64,000 bases of DNA from Peribacillus simplex (GTDB taxonomy: Bacteria; Bacillota; Bacilli; Bacillales; DSM-1321): NCBI RefSeq assembly GCF_900156045.1, contig NZ_FTMX01000005.1, positions 124,001-188,000 on the forward strand. Reading direction: 5' to 3'. The translations under genes and the position numbers were made by a program. Below the pieces are notes generated by a model, which saw nothing but the letters and a program-made list of their open reading frames with translations, searched no databases and was not told the DNA's origin. Each line of letters begins with the position of its first letter. Position 1 is the first letter of the stretch. Of the stretch, positions 53,772 to 61,039 are shown in pieces.

Positions 53772-54413
53772 TTGAAAATCGCACTGATTCACGCAACCAC
53801 AACTGCTCTACAACCAATTGAAGTGGCCTTTCAGACTGTTGCTCCAAATATTGAACTCCTTCATTTCATGGACACAGGTCTTCTCGCCTTGATGGAAAAG
53901 AGCGGCAAGTTGACTCCGGAAATCATCCGCCGCTTTTCTGCATTAGTGAATATAGCCTATGATTCTGATGTTTCATGCATCCAACTTACTTGCTCAGCTT
54001 TTAATGACATCACTTCAATCCTACAACCTCTATACCCTGTAAAGTTATTTCGTTCAGATGAAGCGATGCTTGATGAAGCGCTTCGCTATGCTAGCATCGG
54101 CCTGGTTTCAACCGTAAAAGAAACGCCGATCGCCCTTCAAAATTACTTATTAAATAAGAATCCTGACTGTATGATCGAATCATTGGTGGATCCCGGGATC
54201 ATCCATTTATTATCAAAAGGAAAAAGAAAGGAACATGACGATCGGGTAAAAAAGATGGTGGAACAATTGGATGGAAAGACAGAAGTGATTTTGCTTTCAC
54301 AATATAGTATGGAACATATTGCAAAGCAGGTTAACCCCTCTGTCCCTGTCCTGACGGCTCCACTATTGGCTGCTAAAAGGTGTTTGGCTCATTTGAATGA
54401 AACGTTTGGATGA
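53772..54413 (+). CDS. Aspartate/glutamate racemase-superfamily protein
   Basis: 213 residues of the Asp/Glu racemase fold: KIALIHATTTALQPIEVAFQ at the start, then CIQLTCSAFNDITS with the first catalytic cysteine, and VPVLTAPLLAAKRCLAHLNE at the end. The second cysteine, expected in the segment ILLSQYSMEHIAKQ, is a serine. One-cysteine members include arylmalonate decarboxylase and maleate isomerase relatives, so racemisation is unlikely and the reaction is open. Start is TTG at 53772 behind AAGGAGG. It is divergent from glcDF and converges on the ABC operon with no terminator visible in the 42-base gap. Confidence 0.75.
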   Translation: MKIALIHATTTALQPIEVAFQTVAPNIELLHFMDTGLLALMEKSGKLTPEIIRRFSALVNIAYDSDVSCIQLTCSAFNDITSILQPLYPVKLFRSDEAMLDEALRYASIGLVSTVKETPIALQNYLLNKNPDCMIESLVDPGIIHLLSKGKRKEHDDRVKKMVEQLDGKTEVILLSQYSMEHIAKQVNPSVPVLTAPLLAAKRCLAHLNETFG

Positions 54414-54454
54414 GTTTTCTTCGTAAAATCAGAACTTAGCCAGCATGATCGTGT

Positions 54455-55264
54455 TTAACCGTTAGTATGATGGGAACCACCAAAAACTTTCCCGACACCT
54501 TGAATTTTTTCAAGTATAACGATAAGAAGGACTGATATGAATATAACCACGCTTGATACGGATGCGACGATTGGATTGTAGGCATCCTGCATTTGCGAGA
54601 ATATTTCGATCGGCAGCGTTCGCATTTCCGGTGATACCATAAAGAGAGAGACCGTTACATTATCAAATGATGTCAAAAATGCGAATAATCCCCCTGAGAT
54701 GGCCGCGGATCCAATTAGCGGCAGTGTCACTTTCATGAATACTGTTAGCGGATTCGCTCCAAGAATGGCCGCGGCCCGTTCGAGATTATAATCAAATCCA
54801 CTTAAACCGGTTAATACGAGCCGCATAACATATGGTATGCAAATGACGATATGGGCAATTAAAAATCCTGTAGACGTACCGGCAAGCATCATTGGTGTAA
54901 AGTACATTAAAAGTGCAATCCCCAAGACTAATTGCGGAACACTTAGTGGTGAAGTTAAAAGGGCCGTAATATACGATTTTCCAGGTATATCATACTTTGC
55001 GATGCCAAGGGCACCCAAAGTTCCGAATATGACGGAGAAAAGGGCAGCTAATGCTGCGAACTTCGCACTGTTCAAAAAGGCTTCCAAAAATTCAGGACGC
55101 TCCAAGATCTTGGAATACCATTGCAGTGAAAAGCCTTCAGCCGGAAAACTTGGATAATTGGCACTTGTAAAAGAAGCGGGTATAACGACAATGAGCGGTA
55201 TCAAGATATAGATAATTGCCAACACGGCTACGGCAATCCGAAGGCCGCCAAACGTTTTCATCAT
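54455..55264 (-). CDS. ABC transporter permease (PotC-like)
   Basis: 269 residues with six membrane spans and the permease EAA loop NLERAAAILGANPLTVFMKV followed by TLPLI. It resembles the second permease of spermidine/putrescine-type and related importers. Its start overlaps the preceding permease stop by 4 bases. Last gene of the operon. Confidence 0.9.
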   Translation of the reverse strand: MMKTFGGLRIAVAVLAIIYILIPLIVVIPASFTSANYPSFPAEGFSLQWYSKILERPEFLEAFLNSAKFAALAALFSVIFGTLGALGIAKYDIPGKSYITALLTSPLSVPQLVLGIALLMYFTPMMLAGTSTGFLIAHIVICIPYVMRLVLTGLSGFDYNLERAAAILGANPLTVFMKVTLPLIGSAAISGGLFAFLTSFDNVTVSLFMVSPEMRTLPIEIFSQMQDAYNPIVASVSSVVIFISVLLIVILEKIQGVGKVFGGSHHTNG

Positions 55265-56205
55265 CTGAATACCTCCTTGAATTTCCCTTTTTCAAACACC
55301 CTGGTAAAGACGGCCACTGATATGACAGTGGTTGCTAATAGAATATAAGAAAGAGCAGATCCGAATGTCCAATGCAGCAAGTTATTAATTTGATCATAGA
55401 TGACAACAGGCATCACCGGCACATTGGCTCCCCCCATTAGTGCAGGCGTAACATAAGCGCTCATCGATAAACTGAATACAAGAATGCAGCCAGATACGAT
55501 ACCAGGGATACTTAACGGCAATGTAATCGAAAAGAACCTTCTGAATGGGCTTGCCCCAAGTATTGCTCCTGCCTTATCCAGAGAAGGATCAATATTATAT
55601 AAACTGGCAACGATGGATAAGATCATGAAAGGAAGATATGCATTGGATAGCCCAATCACAACCCCGATTTCCGAAAACAATAGTTTCAATGGTGCATCTA
55701 TTATGCCAAGGGCCATCAAGGTTTGATTAATCGTTCCGTTAGGCAATAGCAAAAGGTACCAGCCAAAATTACGGACAACTATACTTACCAAGAGCGGTGA
55801 CACGATCAAGAGAGTGATATACCCTCTAATCCGTGCTGAACTTTTGGCCATCGTCAAAGCTACCGGATATCCAAGAACTAAAGCAACCAAGACCGAATAT
55901 AAACTGATTTTCACTGTCAGCCATAAAGAAGATAAGTAATAGCTATCGGTAAATAATTGTGTATAGTTTTTTAGGCTATAAACTGCTTCCGCTCCTCCAA
56001 GATTATCTGTTGATATGAAGCTTAAATATAAAATGTATAACATCGGTATGACAAAGAAACCAAATATGAAAAGCAGAATCGGCGTTAAAAGGAGTAATCC
56101 CGGAACCCAGACTTTCCTCTTCTTGATTTTAGGTTCCTTTTGCGGTTCAATAGGATTCGTCTTCTGTTCTATTTCTTGACTAGCATAACTTCTGATGGGC
56201 TCCAT
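55261..56205 (-). CDS. ABC transporter permease (PotB-like)
   Basis: 314 residues. A charged cytosolic N-terminus (about 30 residues, NPIEPQKEPKIKKRK) precedes six membrane spans; the EAA loop is SLDKAGAILGASPFRRFFSI followed by TLPLS. Forms the channel with the PotC-like partner. It overlaps the end of the ATPase gene by 37 bases. Confidence 0.9.
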   Translation of the reverse strand: MEPIRSYASQEIEQKTNPIEPQKEPKIKKRKVWVPGLLLLTPILLFIFGFFVIPMLYILYLSFISTDNLGGAEAVYSLKNYTQLFTDSYYLSSLWLTVKISLYSVLVALVLGYPVALTMAKSSARIRGYITLLIVSPLLVSIVVRNFGWYLLLLPNGTINQTLMALGIIDAPLKLLFSEIGVVIGLSNAYLPFMILSIVASLYNIDPSLDKAGAILGASPFRRFFSITLPLSIPGIVSGCILVFSLSMSAYVTPALMGGANVPVMPVVIYDQINNLLHWTFGSALSYILLATTVISVAVFTRVFEKGKFKEVFR

Positions 56206-57329
56206 CCAATCAACACCTCACTTCCATTTTGCCATGATGCATCGAAGGCGGAAGTCAATACTTGAATACTTTTCCCATGTAATAGAACATTGATTTCCCA
56301 AGAGGTACCAAGATAGTTTATTTGGCTGATCTTAGCATGTTGGTAATCCAATGGAGAGGTGGATTTTTCATCAAGTGAAACAATTTGCAGTTTTTCCGGT
56401 CTAATATAAAGCTTCACCTCATCACCGGTTTTCAAATCACTATCATTTCCCATGATGTTGTTTGCATCGACATGAGTGATATCAGGCCCTATCTTGACTG
56501 AAACTTTCCGCTTATCCACAGCGGACACAGTCCCTTCAAAACAATTCGATTTTCCGATGAATTGAAACACGAATTCAGTCTTGGGATGATTGTAAATCTC
56601 AGTCGGAGTACTGATTTGTTCAATTTTCCCTGCATTCATGACCACGACTCGATCAGACATGGAAAGAGCCTCTTCTTGATCATGGGTCACAAAAATGGTC
56701 GTTACGCCAATTTCCTTTTGTAAGCGCTTTATCTCGGCCCTGAGTTCATGGCGCAACTTTGCATCTAGGTTTGAAAGAGGTTCGTCAAGCAAAAGGAGCT
56801 CCGGTTCAACTACAAGTGCTCTGGAAATCGCAACACGCTGACGCTGACCTCCTGATAATTCCCTTGGGTAACGATTCTCCAATCCTGACATTTTCACTAA
56901 TTCAAGCGCTTTACTTATCTTCTTTTTTTGCTCAGCTTTACTAACTTTGCGCAGTTTCAAGCCAAAACTGAGATTTTCATAGACTGTCATATGAGGAAAA
57001 AGCGAATAAGTTTGAAAAACCATTCCTAAATCTCGTTTATAAGGCGGAACCTTCGTAACATTATTGCCTTTAATATGGACCTCACCCCGGTCAGCATCGA
57101 GGAACCCTGCAATTAGGTTCAAGGTTGTGGACTTTCCGCACCCTGAAGGCCCAAGAAGAGTAAGTAACTCTCCTTGTTTCACCTCCAGATCAATGCCATT
57201 CAGGACAACATTCGTTCCAAATTGTTTAAACGCGCCTTTTATCTCTACATCATTTTTGTTTGACCCAAACCCCTGAACTGCCTCCAGGTGTTGCCTATTC
57301 ATTTCCACATCTTTTTTTAATAATTCCAT
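56169..57329 (-). CDS. ABC transporter ATP-binding protein (PotA-like)
   Basis: 386 residues. Walker A GPSGCGKST, Q-loop VFQTYSLFPHMTVYENLSFG, signature LSGGQRQRVAISRAL, Walker B LLLLDEPLSNLDAKLR and the switch histidine in FVTHDQEEAL. A C-terminal TOBE-type regulatory domain (GDEVKLYIRPEKLQIVSLDE) identifies the CUT1/polyamine-like class. The start ATG at 57329 is 13 bases after AAGGAG, a wide spacing; an internal ATG at 57302 is possible. Confidence 0.92.
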   Translation of the reverse strand: MELLKKDVEMNRQHLEAVQGFGSNKNDVEIKGAFKQFGTNVVLNGIDLEVKQGELLTLLGPSGCGKSTTLNLIAGFLDADRGEVHIKGNNVTKVPPYKRDLGMVFQTYSLFPHMTVYENLSFGLKLRKVSKAEQKKKISKALELVKMSGLENRYPRELSGGQRQRVAISRALVVEPELLLLDEPLSNLDAKLRHELRAEIKRLQKEIGVTTIFVTHDQEEALSMSDRVVVMNAGKIEQISTPTEIYNHPKTEFVFQFIGKSNCFEGTVSAVDKRKVSVKIGPDITHVDANNIMGNDSDLKTGDEVKLYIRPEKLQIVSLDEKSTSPLDYQHAKISQINYLGTSWEINVLLHGKSIQVLTSAFDASWQNGSEVLIGWSPSEVMLVKK

Positions 57330-57348
57330 GTGATCAACACGCTCCTTT

Positions 57349-58449
57349 TTATTTGAGTTTTTTCCCTAATTCAGGAGTAACCTCTTTCGCCCATCTGTCT
57401 GACACCTCTGCGCGGATTTCGGCAAACTTGGCGAAATCAGGTTTGAATGTTTTATCACTTGCTTTAAGGCCGATTGACTCTTCATATTTCTCTGGAATTT
57501 TCATTCCTTCTACAGTTGGATAAAATCCTTTTTCGGAAATTAAAGCTTGCGCTTCTTCACTGATTACATAGTTGATGAATTCAAGGGCTTCTTTGCTATT
57601 TGGCGTATTTTTCACGAGACCAGCACTAAAAGCTTGAAGCGGTACACCTTCTTTAGGTACTGCCATCTTAATGGGAATACCTGAAACGGCTAGTTCACCA
57701 ATGGAGTAACTTCCCATGACCGTTACGTCAGCAGCTCCTTGTTGGACAGCTGGCATCATTTGCGTTGAGTTTTTATAAAAGGTATTGGAATAAGCTGCAA
57801 GATCTTTCGCTTTTTCAAGACCTGGTTCCATATCTTCCGTACTGCCGCCGTTTGAAATCGCCAGACCATTAAGGGTATTGAAACCCCAGTCATTCGTAAT
57901 ATCTGAAAATGCCGTTTTACCTTCGTAATCAGGTGATACAAGATCATTCCAAGATTCAATTGGTTTTAACCCATTCTTTTTAAAGGTTTCCGTATTATAG
58001 GCTGGTGCAATGACTAAACCGAATGCTGGCGCGGCAGCCTTTTCAACCGGAATGAAACGTGGATCCACCGATTTCATATTGGGAACATTGGACTCATCAA
58101 TTGGTACGATCAGTTCCTTCTCCTTAGCGCGAATTACATCAACCGGTACAAAAAGGGCAACATCTATTTGCGGAGCGTTCTTCTGTAATTCCACTTTGGA
58201 TAGAATTTCACCTGATAAACCGGAAATATAATTAACAGTGATTCCCGTTTCTTCTTTGAACTTTGGTGCGATTACATCCCTGATGGCACTTTCAATGACA
58301 CCGCCATTACCGGCAATAGTTATTTTTTTCTCTCCTTTTTCACCCGCACTCGTTTGGACGGATTCCCCCGGTTTTTGCGGAGTGGGATTACCACATCCCG
58401 CAAGAGCGATCAATACTATTATTGATAAAAGACTCAGCAGTTTTTTCAT
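57349..58449 (-). CDS. ABC transporter solute-binding lipoprotein
   Basis: 366 residues. A lipoprotein signal ends in the lipobox LAGC (MKKLLSLLSIIVLIALAGCG). The mature part is a family 1 periplasmic-binding fold of the PotD/iron/phosphonate-like class (KKITIAGNGGVIESAIRDVI, YISGLSGEILSKVELQKNAP, MMPAVQQGAADVTVMGSYSI). The ligand cannot be named; Arg/Asp patterns of classical polyamine binding are not obvious. ATG at 58449 is 8 bases after GGGAGGT. Confidence 0.88.
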   Translation of the reverse strand: MKKLLSLLSIIVLIALAGCGNPTPQKPGESVQTSAGEKGEKKITIAGNGGVIESAIRDVIAPKFKEETGITVNYISGLSGEILSKVELQKNAPQIDVALFVPVDVIRAKEKELIVPIDESNVPNMKSVDPRFIPVEKAAAPAFGLVIAPAYNTETFKKNGLKPIESWNDLVSPDYEGKTAFSDITNDWGFNTLNGLAISNGGSTEDMEPGLEKAKDLAAYSNTFYKNSTQMMPAVQQGAADVTVMGSYSIGELAVSGIPIKMAVPKEGVPLQAFSAGLVKNTPNSKEALEFINYVISEEAQALISEKGFYPTVEGMKIPEKYEESIGLKASDKTFKPDFAKFAEIRAEVSDRWAKEVTPELGKKLK

Positions 58450-58468
58450 AGTCATTACCTCCCGTTTT

Positions 58469-59476
58469 TCAATGATCTCCAATAATTCCTTGTTCGTTAA
58501 AATAATTCATGGCCCCTGGATGAAAATCAAGGGGAACTTGTTTAGTTGCTTCATTTATTGAAATATCAGAAGCAGCTGGATGTGTATGCTGTAGTTCAGG
58601 CAGATGTTCATATAATGTTTTCACAAGGTTGTATGCATGAGGATCAGACATTTCCTTGTAGGTCACCAGGACATTTTTAATTGAAATCGTTTGGACATTT
58701 TTTTTCATTCCCCCGTATGTATCTCTGGGAATTTCATCATGAGTATAAACTCCATATTGTTTTTGAAGACCTTCAATGATGTCTCCCGGAATTGGAATAA
58801 AAGATAGTTCGGTCTGCTTGGATATGAAAGCGATTTCATTATTCGGAATTCCCGAAGAAAAGAAAGCTGCATCAATGGTACCATTTCGTAATGCTTCTGC
58901 AGATTGAGAAAAAGAAAGATAGGATAAATTCAATTGATCAGTCGGTAAATCAGATTCTAACAGTATCCGCTCTGCAATAAGCCTTGTACCGCTTCCTGCC
59001 GTTCCCACACTAATGCGTTTACCAACTAAATCTTCCAAGGAATCAATATCATTTTGTTTAGTAGTAACAATTTGTACATAATTGGAATATAGGGCCGTTA
59101 AAGCTCTTAACTTGGATTTATCCGTTTCAGGCAAATCCAGTACATCCACTGTGGTAAAACCAATTTCTGCACGATGGCGGCTAACCAATTCAGTATTTTC
59201 GATGGAAGCATGTGTTACCTGGGTACCTGACACAGTCCCATTATATTTTTCATACATATTTGATAATCTTTGTCCTAATGAAAAATAAACACCTGTCATA
59301 TCTCCAGTTCCAATGATTAGCATCCTATTATTTAAATCCTGTCCTTCAGAAGTTAGTTGACTCTGAATCAAGGTAGTAGCAGGTTTAGATATTTCCTGCT
59401 GCTCATTCATAAAAGAACATCCTGTCATGAAACAAAATAACAAAGCGACTTTTATAAAGAGTGCTCCATTCTTCAT
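58469..59476 (-). CDS. TAXI-family TRAP-type solute-binding lipoprotein
   Basis: 335 residues. Lipoprotein signal with lipobox FMTGC at residue 20. The mature protein is of the TAXI family, whose name-giving segment appears as LIIGTGDMTGVYFSLGQRLS, followed by VTHASIENTELVSRHRAEIG, GKRISVGTAGSGTRLIAERI and GTIDAAFFSSGIPNNEIAFI. TAXI proteins normally deliver ligands such as glutamate or 2-oxoacids to TRAP permeases of the DctQM type, but no such permease is in the window. It is the first gene behind the sigma-54 promoter and 19 bases ahead of the ABC binding protein. Downstream of NtrC-like regulator, it may serve as co-sensor or a second binding protein. Confidence 0.88.
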   Translation of the reverse strand: MKNGALFIKVALLFCFMTGCSFMNEQQEISKPATTLIQSQLTSEGQDLNNRMLIIGTGDMTGVYFSLGQRLSNMYEKYNGTVSGTQVTHASIENTELVSRHRAEIGFTTVDVLDLPETDKSKLRALTALYSNYVQIVTTKQNDIDSLEDLVGKRISVGTAGSGTRLIAERILLESDLPTDQLNLSYLSFSQSAEALRNGTIDAAFFSSGIPNNEIAFISKQTELSFIPIPGDIIEGLQKQYGVYTHDEIPRDTYGGMKKNVQTISIKNVLVTYKEMSDPHAYNLVKTLYEHLPELQHTHPAASDISINEATKQVPLDFHPGAMNYFNEQGIIGDH

Positions 59477-59505
59477 CGTGGCCCTCCTTTCTTAATGTAT
59501 TTAGA

Positions 59506-59522
59506 TGCAAATACCATGCCAA
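59506..59522 (-). promoter_or_regulatory. Sigma-54 (-24/-12) promoter of the TAXI-ABC operon
   Basis: On the minus strand TTGGCATGGTATTTGCA, with GG and GC separated by exactly 10 bases. The TAXI start codon is 30 bases downstream and the gene for the NtrC-type regulator lies directly upstream. Confidence 0.9.
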
Positions 59523-59551
59523 GTCGATTTTCTGCTTTAAAACGCAAATCC

Positions 59552-59623
59552 TGCCGATTTATTGAATGATATAACAGTATAAATCGGCAATTTTTGCCGG
59601 TTATCCAGAAAAAAATGCCGATT
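59552..59623. promoter_or_regulatory. Four TGCCGATT-type boxes, likely enhancer sites of the NtrC-type regulator
   Basis: TGCCGATT at 59552-59559 and 59616-59623, and an inverted pair AATCGGCA (59582-59589) and TGCCGGTT (59595-59602) separated by 5 bases. They lie 30-100 bases upstream of the -24 element, the usual place for sigma-54 activator binding. Confidence 0.75.
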
Positions 59624-59638
59624 AACACGATGAGCCTT

Positions 59639-61015
59639 TTATTCTCCTTTTGAAATGAGCTTGATTTTATCACGAAGGCTTCTTTCAGAAATTTTTAAGA
59701 TTTGAGCTGTTTTTTGCCGATGGTTTTTACAGTATTGAAGTGTGGCCGTTATGACTTTTTCTTCTATCTCTTTCATGGATATGCCAATAGGGATTTTGAA
59801 ACTATTAAGATCCTCGTCATTGCCATCCGGCTGGAGAATGAACTTCTGTTCTTGAACATATTGCGGCAAGTCGGTATCCTCCATTTTTTTCGAGTTTGAT
59901 AGGGCGACAGCATATTCTATGATGTTACCAAGCTCACGGACATTCCCAGGGTAATGATAATCCAGTAATATCCGGCGTGCGGCTGCCGAGAACACCTTAT
60001 CTTCACGATTCATATCCTTAGCGTGCTTTTTTATAAAATAATCCATAAGGATCGGTAAATCTTCTTTTCTATCTCTTAAAGGCGGCATCGAGATGGGAAT
60101 GACATTTAGCCTGAAATACAAATCCTCCCTAAAATCCCCTTCCATCACCATTTGTTCCAGGTTTTTATTGGCTGCACTTATAATACGGACATCCAAGGAG
60201 ATTTTTGCATTGGACCCCAGAGGCGTCACTTCCCGTTCCTGCAACACTCGTAATAATTTGGCCTGAAGAGGAAGGGGCATTTCACTAATCTCATCGAGAA
60301 AAAGGATGCCTCCATTAGCAGCAACGAATTTCCCTTCCTTCCTCTGTGTTGCACCGGAAAATGCCCCCTTCTCATAACCGAACAACTCAGATTCCAGTAG
60401 CATCTCAGGAATTGCAGCACAATTGACAATCTGCATTGGATTGTTTTTCCTTCTTCCTAGCGTATGGATGTTTCGGGCTACAAGCTCCTTGCCAGTACCA
60501 CTTTCACCCGTGATAAGAACACTGGAATCAATATCTTTCACTCTTTCGATCATTGAGAAAATACGCTGCATCGCCTTGCTGTTACCAAGGAAGTTACCAA
60601 ACCCCTTTTGAATCTCCAATTCTTCGTGTAATGTCTCCAATTGATTGGACATCTGTTTGAATTCGGCTGCCCTCATCAAGAGCAAAGAAAGTTCCTCAAT
60701 ATTAATTGGCTTTTCAATATAGTAGTAGGCCCCCTTTTTTATGGCCTCGATGGAAGTTTCAATAGATGAATAGGCAGTCATCATGATGACTGTTACGTTA
60801 GGTGCTATTTGTTTGATTTTCTGCAGGACATCAAGTCCACTTTTATTTCCTATTCTCAAATCAAGTAATACAATATCAAAAGGCTGATTGTCGATCTTCC
60901 GGAGCCCCTCATCCGGGTCAGTGGTTGTCACGACCTGATAAGAATCTTCCAACGCAAAGCTAAGAGCAGTGCAAATAGCAGGTTCATCATCAATTACCAA
61001 TACACGCATTTTCAT
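59639..61015 (-). CDS. NtrC-family sigma-54-dependent response regulator
   Basis: 458 residues. Receiver domain with phospho-acceptor D52 in DIVLLDLRIGNKSG and K102 in EKPI. AAA+ domain with Walker A ITGESGTGKE near 168-177, Walker B ILFLDEISEMP near 237-247, and the sigma-54 contact loop GAFSGA at 217-222 in place of GAFTGA. Fis-type helix-turn-helix at the end (YCKNHRQKTAQILKISERSL). It should be phosphorylated by the kinase encoded immediately upstream and activate the sigma-54 promoter at 59506. AGGAGGAG precedes the ATG. Confidence 0.92.
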   Translation of the reverse strand: MKMRVLVIDDEPAICTALSFALEDSYQVVTTTDPDEGLRKIDNQPFDIVLLDLRIGNKSGLDVLQKIKQIAPNVTVIMMTAYSSIETSIEAIKKGAYYYIEKPINIEELSLLLMRAAEFKQMSNQLETLHEELEIQKGFGNFLGNSKAMQRIFSMIERVKDIDSSVLITGESGTGKELVARNIHTLGRRKNNPMQIVNCAAIPEMLLESELFGYEKGAFSGATQRKEGKFVAANGGILFLDEISEMPLPLQAKLLRVLQEREVTPLGSNAKISLDVRIISAANKNLEQMVMEGDFREDLYFRLNVIPISMPPLRDRKEDLPILMDYFIKKHAKDMNREDKVFSAAARRILLDYHYPGNVRELGNIIEYAVALSNSKKMEDTDLPQYVQEQKFILQPDGNDEDLNSFKIPIGISMKEIEEKVITATLQYCKNHRQKTAQILKISERSLRDKIKLISKGE

Positions 61016-61039
61016 ATTACTCCTCCTCTTTCCAGGCTT

